Of a DNA stretch of 64,000 nucleotides, positions 20,103-29,741 are shown one piece after another. The stretch's first letter is position 1. Each line of letters begins with the position of its first letter. The notes below the pieces were generated by a model. It did no database searches. It worked only from the letters and a program-made list of their open reading frames with translations, and was not told the DNA's origin. Source of the DNA: Gimesia fumaroli (GTDB lineage: Bacteria; Planctomycetota; Planctomycetia; Planctomycetales; Planctomycetaceae); the NCBI RefSeq assembly GCF_007754425.1, contig NZ_CP037452.1, positions 1-64,000 on the forward strand, written 5' to 3'. Both the position numbers and the translations under genes were made by a program.

Positions 20103-20888
20103 TTATGTACACGATTGATTTGGCCCGTTTGTGGGACATTCGGCGTTGCGCACGTCTCCGCTCCTTTCAACGATGACTGTTCGACGTCCGAAGAAATCTT
20201 CCCCGCATTTCCACCATTGTCCCGATGGACTGCGTACATGATCGGCATCGACATCGTCGGGTGAAACGCCGCCGTTCCCATCAACAAAGAAGAAATGCTC
20301 TCCGCCAGTACTCGGTGTGGGTTCACCAGTCCAAACTTGGACGGGTTCCGGATAGTTGTTTAGAACACGTGCTCCCCAAAGTGCGTAAGGCCGAATCAAA
20401 CCATCGTCATCAGAATCGGAATCGTCAAGTACAATAGCAACTAAATCATCATTTGCGAGATCAAATGACTCCTGCATACCAGAATCAATCTTGAACTCTT
20501 CGTCAATTTCAGATTGCAAATCACGAAATGGAACGAAGCCGAATGAAACGACACCGTTAATTAATGTCCAGCACTTCTCAATGCGACGTCCCAGGAGACG
20601 AGTCCCAATACACAATTCAGCCGTTAGTTTCACACTTCGAAGGCGACCGCCAACAATTCGAATTTCGCGCGTACAAACATTGAGGCGAGCGATACCAGCC
20701 TCATACGCAGGATAGCAAGTGTCTAAAAGATCGCGTTTGATTCGATTATTGCCAAGTTGTAATTCAATCTTCAATCGTCCCCCTTCATCGAGGATTCGGA
20801 TACATGCAGTCGCACTTGCACATGCGCGACGCCCAAGAATGCGAATACATTTTTCTTTACGCCAACAGCGTTCGTAAATCGTGCTCAT
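20103..20888 (-). CDS. Hypothetical protein
   Basis: A 261-residue protein with a strong Shine-Dalgarno sequence (AGGAGA, 7-8 bases before the ATG at 20888). No family was recognised. The N-terminal half is rich in cysteine and basic residues and shows repeating hydrophobic strands. The middle holds an acidic run (LDDSDSDDDG, residues about 155-165) and the C-terminal third reads FFFVDGNGGVSPDDVDADHV. There is no signal peptide or membrane helix. It converges on the sigma-regulator gene and has no obvious operon partner. The function is unknown. Confidence 0.6.
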   Translation of the reverse strand: MSTIYERCWRKEKCIRILGRRACASATACIRILDEGGRLKIELQLGNNRIKRDLLDTCYPAYEAGIARLNVCTREIRIVGGRLRSVKLTAELCIGTRLLGRRIEKCWTLINGVVSFGFVPFRDLQSEIDEEFKIDSGMQESFDLANDDLVAIVLDDSDSDDDGLIRPYALWGARVLNNYPEPVQVWTGEPTPSTGGEHFFFVDGNGGVSPDDVDADHVRSPSGQWWKCGEDFFGRRTVIVERSGDVRNAECPTNGPNQSCT

Positions 20889-21117
20889 TCAATTTTCTCC
20901 TCTTGGGATGAAATGCAAAAATCAGGTATCGAATACAAAATGTTTATATTCCGACTTTTTGTGGCAGGCCTCTTGCGGCAATTCACTATTGGGAAACCGC
21001 AAATGAGCATTCTTCCTGATCAATGATTTACATAGATTCTGAAAATCTCCCTGAGAGTATTAACGGGTGGGGTCATATCTCATGACAAAGCAGGTGTTCT
21101 ACTTTAGCCAGAAATGC

Positions 21118-22011
21118 TTAACTCTCTGAAAGCGATTCCTCGCGAACGGTCTCGGGGAACATCAGCACCGCGCCCAGAAAGAAACAGATGGCGCCTTGCA
21201 AAGTAAAAGCTACCGAGAGCGTCTCCCGCCAGGGTGCTGTGGAATGGGGCAGCGTTAACGCCAATACCGCCGAAATCATAAAGCCGATGCAGCCCAAGAG
21301 GTTGATCAACACAATCCACCAGGAGAGGTTTCCCGGCCGCCAGGCCCAGTAGCGATGGCCGGTTTCGATGAAGGCCAGGTATCCCGAGGCCAGAAACAGA
21401 ATCGAGCCCAGGAAATTGGGAATCCAGACCAATAGATCTATCTGGAACCAGGAAAGGGAGGGCAGCATCGCATCGAAGGTATTGAAATTAAACAGAATCG
21501 TTCCCGCAAACTGCAGCGCACAACTGAGCCAGCCCACGCTCGCCGGCTTCCAGCCGAATACGTTCAGTCGCCCCAGTTGTTCCGGATCTTCATCGGGCAG
21601 TGCCCCGGCATTCGCTGCCTGAAACAGTTGGAGGTAAGCCGCCGTCGTGAAGGGGATTGATCCGGCAAAGTAAATCGCATTGACCTGCGAACCAGTCAGG
21701 GAAAGAGACACCGCCAGATCGGGAGCGAGACTGAAAATACTGGCAATCGCAAACAGCGATGCACCGAGCGCGAATACAGAACCAATCCACCAGTTCAACT
21801 CGCGCGGCATCCACAGACTGCGAATCAGCAGCTTGCCAACCGCCTCCGCCAGTCCGATTTCACGCGCGATTAAATTTTTACGATGTTTGCGCGACAGCCA
21901 TTCCCGGATCGATCCATCGGCGTGGCGAAACAGCCGGTGCGTAATGAACGGGGGCGGCCCCTCCGACTTGACGCATTCCCATCCCTGCACATTTTGGCGA
22001 CGTTCTGTCAT
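21118..22011 (-). CDS. Multi-pass membrane protein of unknown function
   Basis: A 297-residue protein starting MTERRQN at 22011. An upstream in-frame ATG at 22068 adds 19 polar residues and has no better ribosome site. After about 80 soluble residues come at least six hydrophobic helices, including WIGSVFALGASLFAIASIFSL and WWIVLINLLGCIGFMISAVL. The GS-x-x-F pattern recalls YrhK-type membrane proteins, but that is only a resemblance. No transport motif was seen. Confidence 0.65.
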   Translation of the reverse strand: MTERRQNVQGWECVKSEGPPPFITHRLFRHADGSIREWLSRKHRKNLIAREIGLAEAVGKLLIRSLWMPRELNWWIGSVFALGASLFAIASIFSLAPDLAVSLSLTGSQVNAIYFAGSIPFTTAAYLQLFQAANAGALPDEDPEQLGRLNVFGWKPASVGWLSCALQFAGTILFNFNTFDAMLPSLSWFQIDLLVWIPNFLGSILFLASGYLAFIETGHRYWAWRPGNLSWWIVLINLLGCIGFMISAVLALTLPHSTAPWRETLSVAFTLQGAICFFLGAVLMFPETVREESLSES

Positions 22012-22225
22012 AACGGTTTTCTGTTGTTGACTTCTCTGTGAAGAAAGTGTGTAGAATTGATGTAACAAAATCGAGCGGGTTTCTTAATTCAGTCGCCCAC
22101 AACAATTATTTTCTTGACTACGAAATCAAACTTATAAAAAATAAACGCCATATCAGTTGAAACAGCCACTGCGTGAATGATCTCAATCTATGACATAGTC
22201 TACTCGAACAAGAGCGGGAACTTCC

Positions 22226-22942
22226 ATGAATGATACTCACGATTCCGATGAACTCTCTCCCGCCGATTCTGCTTCCCAGGATTCGTCAAATGAACACGGC
22301 ACCCTGGTGGCATGGACTGCCAATACGGGCGACAGTGTCAAATCGCATGTGGTGCATATCGACTCAACGGGAATTTCCTGGTCTCTGAATATCAAAAAGC
22401 CGGAAACTTTTCACCAGCTCCTGACTAAAGTCAGTCAACAGCCCGACGAAGCCGCCGCGATCATCAGTGCCGAGCCCAAAGCGGCCTGTCTGCCGCGCGA
22501 ACGTCTGGCCCGTGTCACTTTTGCTCCCGATTTGAATCAGCTCTCCCTTTTCGATACAGAGGGAAAAAAGCAGAAAATTCCCGATGGCAAAGAGGGTGAG
22601 CAGAAACAGGTCTATGAGGCGGTGCAACAACACCTGGGTGGGACGCACAGCCAGGAAGACGCTGACGCCTGGTCTATGATGCAGGGTCCGCTCTTCGCTC
22701 TGGCGGTCACCGCGGCCATCGGCGGGCTCTTCATTTTCCTCGCAGCCGACGCCGATCCCAATTATGAACCCACGGGCCGTCGTAGCGGGATGAAGCGACT
22801 GATCAACTGGCTGGGCTACACCATCGGTCCCGTCTGGACGTCGGTCTTCGTGGGAGCCATCGCGCTCGCCATTTTCTCATTCATGGTTTTTCTACTCGTG
22901 AAACGTCCCCAGCGCGATGTCCTGTCATTCAAGCTGATTTGA
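22226..22942 (+). CDS. Hypothetical membrane protein
   Basis: A 238-residue protein with a polar, acidic N-terminal half and two C-terminal transmembrane helices (LFALAVTAAIGGLFIFLAA near residue 160, and FVGAIALAIFSFMVFLLV near residue 215). A GGGAA element precedes the ATG. No domain was recognised in the soluble part. It reads away from the membrane protein at 21118-22011, which lies on the opposite strand. Confidence 0.65.
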   Translation: MNDTHDSDELSPADSASQDSSNEHGTLVAWTANTGDSVKSHVVHIDSTGISWSLNIKKPETFHQLLTKVSQQPDEAAAIISAEPKAACLPRERLARVTFAPDLNQLSLFDTEGKKQKIPDGKEGEQKQVYEAVQQHLGGTHSQEDADAWSMMQGPLFALAVTAAIGGLFIFLAADADPNYEPTGRRSGMKRLINWLGYTIGPVWTSVFVGAIALAIFSFMVFLLVKRPQRDVLSFKLI

Positions 22943-23081
22943 AGCAAATGCTTTGAGTCAGGTTTGCTTTATATAAGCAACGAAACAGATATTTTCCGTT
23001 CGTTGGTTGATCCCCGTATTCCCTCCAGTCATTACTACGTTCCTTTCCTTGGATCTCTTGGATAGAGCAGAAATACTAAAA

Positions 23082-23615
23082 ATGAATCAACTCGACAAGC
23101 TGGTACTGGACACATTGCATGCTCGAAGATGTAAGCGCCAGGGCTGTTTCGTTACGAACGAAGCGGGCATAGAATTACTCAAATGCGATCAAAGCGCGCT
23201 GCCTGTGATTGAATCCATTTTATGTGAAGTCGTCGAACCTGAATTAAAAAATCTCACCGATCAACAAGCCATTGACTTGGCAAAGCAACTGAAAGTCGAT
23301 GTGGAATACGTGAGCATCATCCCGTTTCATAGTTTAGACTATGTTCTCGGCGCTTACTTCGTTATTGGAATCAAATCCGCACAAGAAGCAAGAATCTATC
23401 AGTTTCTCAATCAGTGTGGTGATCGACTTCTCGCTAAAGCCCTTGCAACGAGTCCGGTGTTTTTAACAAAAATGGAGTCCGGTTACAACTTTGGCGTCGC
23501 ACCAACGCAATCGTTAGCTGCTTTCATAGAACAACATTGCAGCAGCGACAGTGAACGAATCCGCAAAGCAGCGACGCGGGCACTTCGATTTCTGGATATG
23601 CCTACGGAAAAATAA
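23082..23615 (+). CDS. Hypothetical protein
   Basis: A 177-residue soluble protein starting MNQLDKLVLD at 23082. The open frame reaches 25 codons further upstream, but that stretch has no ribosome site and is unlike the rest. The protein looks alpha-helical, with a C-terminal helix pair (IRKAATRALRFLDM) that resembles a single HEAT-like repeat. No enzymatic motif was seen. It lies convergent to the S9 peptidase with 13 bases between the stops. Confidence 0.55.
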   Translation: MNQLDKLVLDTLHARRCKRQGCFVTNEAGIELLKCDQSALPVIESILCEVVEPELKNLTDQQAIDLAKQLKVDVEYVSIIPFHSLDYVLGAYFVIGIKSAQEARIYQFLNQCGDRLLAKALATSPVFLTKMESGYNFGVAPTQSLAAFIEQHCSSDSERIRKAATRALRFLDMPTEK

Positions 23616-23628
23616 ATCGGTGTCTGAA

Positions 23629-25662
23629 CTACTCAGATTGAGAGTCTCCTTGAACATCATGCTTCTCAAACCAGTCGAGCGTTCGTAGTAACACGTCTTC
23701 GCGATGCGGCAACTGTCTGATCGGATGGCCTTCATCGGGGTAGAGCACCATCTGTGTATCGACGCCCGTTTCTTTCAATGCCCGATAAAACATCTTGCCC
23801 ATCGCCACCGGGCAACGGCGGTCGTTGGTAGAATGCAGTATCAGCGTTGGCGTCTGCACTTTGTGCGCGTAAGTCAGCGGGCTGTGTTTGCGCATTCGCT
23901 CGGGAACTTCCCAGGGAGAACCGCTCATATCGTATTCCGTCCAACTCTGCAGATCGCTCAAATGCCACATCACGTTGAGGTCGGTCACCGCGTTTTGTGC
24001 GACCGCGGCCCGGAACTGGTGCGTCTGCCCCACGAGCCAGCTCGTCATGTAACCGCCGTAACTGACGCCATACACAAACTGCCGGTTCGGATCAGCGATG
24101 CCCTGTTTCACCAGGTAGTCGACTCCCGTGAGAATGTCCTGCATGTCGCCGCCGCCGAAATCATTCCGGTCGGCGTTGAGAAATTTCAAGCCGTAACCGG
24201 TCGAACCGCGAAAGTTCGGCTGGAAGACGGCATAACCTCGGGTGGCGAAAAACTGCGTCGTAAAACCGTTGCCACTCCCCGCGCGATGATGCGGCCCGCC
24301 GTGAGGCATCACCAGCAGCTTATAAGGAGGCTTCGCGACCGAAGCGGGCGGCGTAGTCAAGACGCCTTCAATTTCCAGACCATCGAAACTCTTCCAGTGA
24401 ATCACGTCCACGTCCCCGCGCAGCCGCTTGCCGATCTGCGGGTTGCTGGCCGGCAGCAGAGGACTCCGCCTGGGAGCCGGCGGGTACTCGACTTCAATCG
24501 CTGCGGGGCCGGCATCCAGATCCACCGCCTGTCGTACTGACTTCAGGCCTTGCAGGGAGTTGAAAGTCACACGCGAATTATCGAGCCAGCACGTTTCGGA
24601 GAGCGTAAATTCCGGCGAACCGTGCGGCGGCTTGCCGTCATAGGGCTGATGAAAATCAAACAGCACCCGTGACGTCGCGCCGTTCTCGTTGAGCTCCACC
24701 ACCGTCAGATTATACACATCCCGGTGTGGCCCCTTATAACGGGGCGAACTCAGACAGACCAGCCGTTTCCCGTCGGGAGAAATCCGCGGCGAAAACTCGG
24801 GCCCCGGCCCATCAGTCAACTGCGTGAGCCTGTTGTCTTTGAGCGTGATCTTCCAGAGATCGTAATTGTGATTAATACTGTAACGCACCGATTCCTGCTC
24901 GGGCGTCCGATTGGCATGCACGACGACGAACGAACCATCGGGCGACCACTGCGGATCGCCGTACCAGAAATCGCCGGGCGTGATGCGGCTGACGTGTGAC
25001 GCGGCCACCTCTCCCGGCGTCTCCAGCAAATCCGCTACCCAGACCTGCGTGGGGTCATAGCCTTCATAACCTTCCCCCTGATCTTCCCGCACGATTAGCA
25101 CATTGTTGCGGCGTTCCTGTTCGGTGCGGGGATCTTTGCCTTCATCGGCGACGAACATCAGTCGTTTCCCGTCTGGTGAAAAACAGACGCGGCCATAAAA
25201 CCGATCCGTAATCACCCGCCCATAAGGTTTCCCGGGGCCAGCCAGCGGAACAGCCGTGCCCCCTGCAATCGGAATCAGCCAGATGTCCGCGGCCCTGTCC
25301 GAATACGGCGGAACCGGCGTGAATGCAGGCGTCCCATCAGGAAACGGTCGAGTCGAGAGAAACAGAATCCACTTTCCATCAGGAGATAGCTGCAAACCAA
25401 ACGCATCCGGTTCACCCACTTCCAGCGCCCGGGGCTCCTGTCCCTGATCCACCCGCCAGAGAGACCGTTTCAGTGAACGCGTTTTGGGATCCACGCGCTG
25501 CCGCACGTAAACCACACTTTTTCCCTCATCAAGCGTGATCGGCTCCAGCGCCACATCAGTCAGATACAGATCCCCCACCTGAGGCGGAATCAGCTCCTCG
25601 GCAACAGCAGCCTGAACCATCACCAGCAAGCAGAGAAAAACGATTCCAGATAAACGAGCCAT
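23629..25662 (-). CDS. Secreted S9-family prolyl oligopeptidase-like peptidase
   Basis: A 677-residue serine peptidase. A signal peptide (GIVFLCLLVMVQAAVAEE) is followed by a beta-propeller-like N-terminal domain with repeated SPDGK segments. The alpha/beta hydrolase catalytic domain follows from about residue 430. The nucleophile is in GVSYGGYMTS, the aspartate in HSTNDRRCP and the histidine in DEGHPIRQ. This set fits acylaminoacyl-peptidase or dipeptidyl-peptidase-like enzymes that cut short peptides. The likely site is the periplasm. Confidence 0.9.
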   Translation of the reverse strand: MARLSGIVFLCLLVMVQAAVAEELIPPQVGDLYLTDVALEPITLDEGKSVVYVRQRVDPKTRSLKRSLWRVDQGQEPRALEVGEPDAFGLQLSPDGKWILFLSTRPFPDGTPAFTPVPPYSDRAADIWLIPIAGGTAVPLAGPGKPYGRVITDRFYGRVCFSPDGKRLMFVADEGKDPRTEQERRNNVLIVREDQGEGYEGYDPTQVWVADLLETPGEVAASHVSRITPGDFWYGDPQWSPDGSFVVVHANRTPEQESVRYSINHNYDLWKITLKDNRLTQLTDGPGPEFSPRISPDGKRLVCLSSPRYKGPHRDVYNLTVVELNENGATSRVLFDFHQPYDGKPPHGSPEFTLSETCWLDNSRVTFNSLQGLKSVRQAVDLDAGPAAIEVEYPPAPRRSPLLPASNPQIGKRLRGDVDVIHWKSFDGLEIEGVLTTPPASVAKPPYKLLVMPHGGPHHRAGSGNGFTTQFFATRGYAVFQPNFRGSTGYGLKFLNADRNDFGGGDMQDILTGVDYLVKQGIADPNRQFVYGVSYGGYMTSWLVGQTHQFRAAVAQNAVTDLNVMWHLSDLQSWTEYDMSGSPWEVPERMRKHSPLTYAHKVQTPTLILHSTNDRRCPVAMGKMFYRALKETGVDTQMVLYPDEGHPIRQLPHREDVLLRTLDWFEKHDVQGDSQSE

Positions 25663-25934
25663 GTTGAATCTCCCGGGAAAACATCAGGAAAGAGAGCACT
25701 CTATTTTCATGCTAGCTGGTTCTTTTTCGAATCGCAATTGGTAGCAAGATGTCAAAGATGGCAGGGTGTTAACGAACATCGTGTTTCAGACTCAGCAGAT
25801 AAGGCCGAACTTCTATTATGCCTTCGCGCTGAGCTCCCAAATACGGAAACGAATTTGGTGTGCAATCCGAGTCGATTTACGAGTCTGTTTCTGGTAACGT
25901 TAATTGAACGCTGTTTAACCAGAAGTGAAAAACG

Positions 25935-26867
25935 ATGACGCTCCTCTATTCTGATCCTGTTTTTCTGAAACATGAGACGGGTCACCAGCCTGAAAACCCG
26001 GCGCGGATTCTTCCCGCCGTGCATCGGGTGAACCAGATCGCCATGCATGCCGGCTGTCCTCGAAGATCTTGGGACGAGGTCTCTGATTCGCGTCTGGAGC
26101 GCGTTCATGCGCGTGAGTACATTGACTTCGTTAAAACGTTTTCTCTCAAAGGGGGCGGCTTCATTGCCGATGATACGGTGGTTGGTCCCCAGTCATATCA
26201 TGTTGCCCGCATGGCTGTGGGCGCTGTTTGTGATGCGGTGGAGCAGGTGGTTCAAGGAGCACACGAGCGGGCCTTCTGCCTGGTGCGGCCGCCCGGCCAT
26301 CATGCGACAGCCGATGCGGCGATGGGATTCTGCCTGTTTAATAATGTAGCCGTGGGCGCGCGACTGGCGATTGACGAGCTGGGGCTGGAGCGTGTTATGA
26401 TTGTCGACTGGGACGTCCATCATGGCGACGGGACGCAGGAGATCTTCTGGGAAGACGGGCAGGTCGGTTTCTTGTCGATTCATCGTGCGTCGTTTTGTCA
26501 TGAAACGGGAACCGCCGACGAAACGGGGGCGGGTGCTGGGCTGGCAACGAACGTGAATGTGCCGGTCGAATTTGGTACGTCCCGGGAAGACTATCTTGCG
26601 ATGTTCAAATCTGCCGTGGAACGTTTGGCAGAGAAGATCAGGCCGCAACTGGTTTTCATCAGTGCCGGCTTTGACAGTCATAAAGATGACCCGATTGGTT
26701 CACTCGGTCTGGAGAGCGAAGATTTCGGGCGTCTGACCCGGATTGTGCTGGACGTCGCAGCCGTGCATGCCGGCGGTCGTGTGGTCAGCGCGCTGGAAGG
26801 AGGGTATAATCCTTTAGCGCTGGCGGAGAGTATCGAATATCATTTGCTCGAAATGACATCGGCCTGA
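25935..26867 (+). CDS. Histone-deacetylase-family protein
   Basis: A 310-residue zinc-dependent deacetylase of the arginase/deacetylase superfamily. The active-site segments are visible: RPPGHHA with the tandem histidines, DWDVHHGDGTQ with zinc ligands, SAGFDSHKDDP and EGGYN. Bacterial members include AcuC, which removes acetyl groups from acetyl-CoA synthetase, and acetylpolyamine deacetylases, so the substrate is not fixed. The acyl-CoA synthetase/GNAT gene starts 48 bases downstream on the same strand, which favours a role in protein deacetylation. Confidence 0.88.
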   Translation: MTLLYSDPVFLKHETGHQPENPARILPAVHRVNQIAMHAGCPRRSWDEVSDSRLERVHAREYIDFVKTFSLKGGGFIADDTVVGPQSYHVARMAVGAVCDAVEQVVQGAHERAFCLVRPPGHHATADAAMGFCLFNNVAVGARLAIDELGLERVMIVDWDVHHGDGTQEIFWEDGQVGFLSIHRASFCHETGTADETGAGAGLATNVNVPVEFGTSREDYLAMFKSAVERLAEKIRPQLVFISAGFDSHKDDPIGSLGLESEDFGRLTRIVLDVAAVHAGGRVVSALEGGYNPLALAESIEYHLLEMTSA

Positions 26868-26915
26868 ATTAGCTGAAAACACAGGAACCGGAATTCCGAT
26901 CAGAGGCGCATCAAC

Positions 26916-29606
26916 ATGCCAATTCGAAATCTCAATAAGATCTTTCATCCTCGCAAGATCGCTGTCATCGGCGCCAGTCCTCGTCCGCTGAGTGTGGGGC
27001 AGACCGTTTTTCAGAATCTCTTTACAGGTGGGTTTGAGGGTGCCGTCTATCCGGTGAATCCCAAGTATGACAGGCTGGATGACCAGGTCTGTTATAACCG
27101 TGTGACTGACTTGCCGGAAACTGTTGATCTGGCGGTGATTTGTACCCCCGCGCACACCATTCCCGAGATCATACAACAGTGCGGCGAAGCAGGTATCCGG
27201 GGAATTGTGATCTTATCGGCCGGTTTTCGGGAATCCGGCGACGCAGGCAAGGAGTTGGAACAGCAGGTGCTGAAGATCGCCAGAACGTTCCCCGGTATGC
27301 GGATTGTCGGGCCGAATTGTCTGGGGGTGATGGCCCCGTATGCCAGGTTGAACGCCAGCTTTGCCTCGGATATGCCGTTGTCAGGGAATGTTGCCTTTAT
27401 CTCTCAGTCGGGTGCGCTGTGCACTTCCGTGCTGGACTGGTCGCTGCAGGAAAAAATTGGTTTCTCGCACTTTGTTTCGGTGGGGAATATGCTCGATGTG
27501 GGCATTGCGGATCTGATCGACTACTTCGCGCTGGATCACCACACAACGGCCATCATTCTGTATATCGAATCGATCACCGAAGCACGGCAGTTCATGTCGG
27601 CGGCGCGGGCCTTCACAAAAAAGAAACCAATCATCGCTTACAAGGCGGGTCGTTTTACGGAATCTGCAAAAGCGGCTGCTTCACATACGGGGGCCATGGC
27701 GGGAGTCGACGCCGTCTATGAAGCGGCGTTTGCACGGGCCGGCGTGGTGCGTGTCTTTGAACTCGATGATTTATTCGATTGTGCCGAATTACTGGCGCGA
27801 CAGAAGTGTCCCAAAGGTGATCGTCTGGCGATTGTGACCAACGCCGGTGGCCCGGGCGTAATGGCCACCGATGCACTGCTGGCCCGGCAGGGTGTATTGG
27901 CAACGTTCTCTGACGAAACGATTGAGAAATTGAGCGCCGTTCTGCCCAGTGCGTGGTCGCATGGAAATCCGCTTGATCTTCTGGGAGATGCGCCACCCGA
28001 GCGGTTTGGCAAGGCGGTTGAAATTGTGCTCGCCGATCCACAAGTAGACGGCCTGCTGGTGATCTTATCACCACAGGCAATGACCGATCCACCGGGCGCC
28101 GCGACAGCAGTGATCGAAGCGACTCGTGCGACCCAAAAGCCCGTGCTCACAGCCTGGATGGGAGGCGAAAAAGTACGCGCGGGAATTGAACGTTTTAACA
28201 ACGCCGGCATCCCCACTTATACCTCACCAGAGCAAGCCGTCCGCGCATTTATGTATCTGGTTTCGTACGCGCGGAATCGGGAGTTCCTGTATGAAACTCC
28301 CCATCCCATGCCCGTTGATGATTCCGTTGATCGTGCCGGAATACGAGCGGTGTTTGAGTCTGCGATTACAGAGGGGCAGGACATTCTGTCTGAGAGTACA
28401 TCAAAAAAAATGCTGGCAGGGTACGGGATTCCTATCACCAAAACAGAGGTCGCGCGCACAGCCGACGAAGCGGTGGCCTTCGCGCAGGAAATGGGGCAAC
28501 CGGTTGTACTCAAGGTCTTCTCTGAACAGATCACGCACAAGACAGACGTGGGCGGCGTAGAACTGGACCTTGCGAACGAAACTGAAATTCGTGACGCCTT
28601 CGCGCGCATTCTGAGCCGGGTCCAGGAAAAACGTCCTGAGGCACAGGTCGAAGGAGTTACCGTACAGCCGATGGTATCAGACTCAGAAGGCCACGAGCTG
28701 ATTGTCGGAGCCAAACGGGATCCCGTGTTTGGAATGGTCCTGCTGGTCGGGGCAGGGGGGACTGCTGCGGAATTATATCGGGACCGCGCACTGGTGTTGC
28801 CGCCACTCAATGAACGGCAGGCACGCGGTGCTCTGGAGTCGTTGCGATCCTGGCCTCTGTTAAAGGGATATCGCGGCCATCCTGCTGTGGACATGGAACA
28901 ACTGATCGAAGTTTTGATTCGGCTCTCTTACTTTGTTTCTGATTTTCCCGAGATTGTCGAACTGGACGTCAATCCGCTGCTCGCCACGCCCGAGAAGGTG
29001 ATTGCCCTGGATGCCCGGATTGTGATCGACCAGACAGATTCGAAAAAACCGCTCCGACCATATTCGCATCTGGCAATTCGCCCTTATCCGGAAGAATTTA
29101 TTAAAAGTGTGACATTGAAAGATGGAACCGCAGTGCTGCTGCGTCCGATTAAACCGGAAGACGAATTGATGTGGCATGATCTGTTGGGAAAATGTTCGTC
29201 GGCATCCATTCACGCGCGGTTTCGTTACTCATTTCAGGCGACCACCCATGACATGGCAACGCGGTTCTGCTTTGTCGATTATGACCGCGAGATTGCCATC
29301 GTTGCAGAGATCCAGGATCAGGACCAGCGCCAGCTGATTGGCGTGGGAAGACTCGTTGCTGATGTCGATCATCAGGAGGCCGAGTATGCGGTTCTGGTCG
29401 AAGATCACTGGCACGGCCGGGGGTTGGGATCGTTCCTGACGGACCACTGTCTGGAGGTCTGTCGCGAATGGGGCATCCAGCGCGTCGTTGCGGAAACAGC
29501 GCCAGATAACCGCATCATGCTGGATATGTTCCACAAACGGGAGTTCCAAAAGGATGGTACAGACCAGTCCGATAGTGTGCTGCTGGTAAAGGAGCTGAAG
29601 AAATAA
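26916..29606 (+). CDS. ADP-forming acyl-CoA synthetase / GNAT acetyltransferase fusion (Pat-like)
   Basis: An 896-residue fusion. Residues 1 to about 460 form the CoA-binding and CoA-ligase domains (AVIGASPRPLSVG and VGPNCLGVMAP). His257 lies in SHTGAMAG, the position of the phospho-histidine in ADP-forming acetyl-CoA synthetases. An ATP-grasp domain follows at about 490-710. The last 170 residues are a GNAT acetyltransferase with the acetyl-CoA loop WHGRGLG. The order matches Salmonella Pat, a protein lysine acetyltransferase. An AGAGG Shine-Dalgarno sequence precedes the ATG. It lies 48 bases after the deacetylase gene, so the two may form an acetylation switch. Confidence 0.88.
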   Translation: MPIRNLNKIFHPRKIAVIGASPRPLSVGQTVFQNLFTGGFEGAVYPVNPKYDRLDDQVCYNRVTDLPETVDLAVICTPAHTIPEIIQQCGEAGIRGIVILSAGFRESGDAGKELEQQVLKIARTFPGMRIVGPNCLGVMAPYARLNASFASDMPLSGNVAFISQSGALCTSVLDWSLQEKIGFSHFVSVGNMLDVGIADLIDYFALDHHTTAIILYIESITEARQFMSAARAFTKKKPIIAYKAGRFTESAKAAASHTGAMAGVDAVYEAAFARAGVVRVFELDDLFDCAELLARQKCPKGDRLAIVTNAGGPGVMATDALLARQGVLATFSDETIEKLSAVLPSAWSHGNPLDLLGDAPPERFGKAVEIVLADPQVDGLLVILSPQAMTDPPGAATAVIEATRATQKPVLTAWMGGEKVRAGIERFNNAGIPTYTSPEQAVRAFMYLVSYARNREFLYETPHPMPVDDSVDRAGIRAVFESAITEGQDILSESTSKKMLAGYGIPITKTEVARTADEAVAFAQEMGQPVVLKVFSEQITHKTDVGGVELDLANETEIRDAFARILSRVQEKRPEAQVEGVTVQPMVSDSEGHELIVGAKRDPVFGMVLLVGAGGTAAELYRDRALVLPPLNERQARGALESLRSWPLLKGYRGHPAVDMEQLIEVLIRLSYFVSDFPEIVELDVNPLLATPEKVIALDARIVIDQTDSKKPLRPYSHLAIRPYPEEFIKSVTLKDGTAVLLRPIKPEDELMWHDLLGKCSSASIHARFRYSFQATTHDMATRFCFVDYDREIAIVAEIQDQDQRQLIGVGRLVADVDHQEAEYAVLVEDHWHGRGLGSFLTDHCLEVCREWGIQRVVAETAPDNRIMLDMFHKREFQKDGTDQSDSVLLVKELKK

Positions 29607-29741
29607 AATGCAAAAAAGCTTCCCGCAGTTTCGTGTCTTTCGTGGTAGAAAAAAACGAAAATCATTTGTGTAGATTTTGTTGGAAGAAGGGTTTGGTCTC
29701 CTGCGCTTTTTGCTCCCTCACGTTTAGGAATACACGCATCG

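Noticed and set aside
23704-24540. 278-codon plus-strand frame
   Set aside because: Antisense to the S9 peptidase catalytic domain; no motif.
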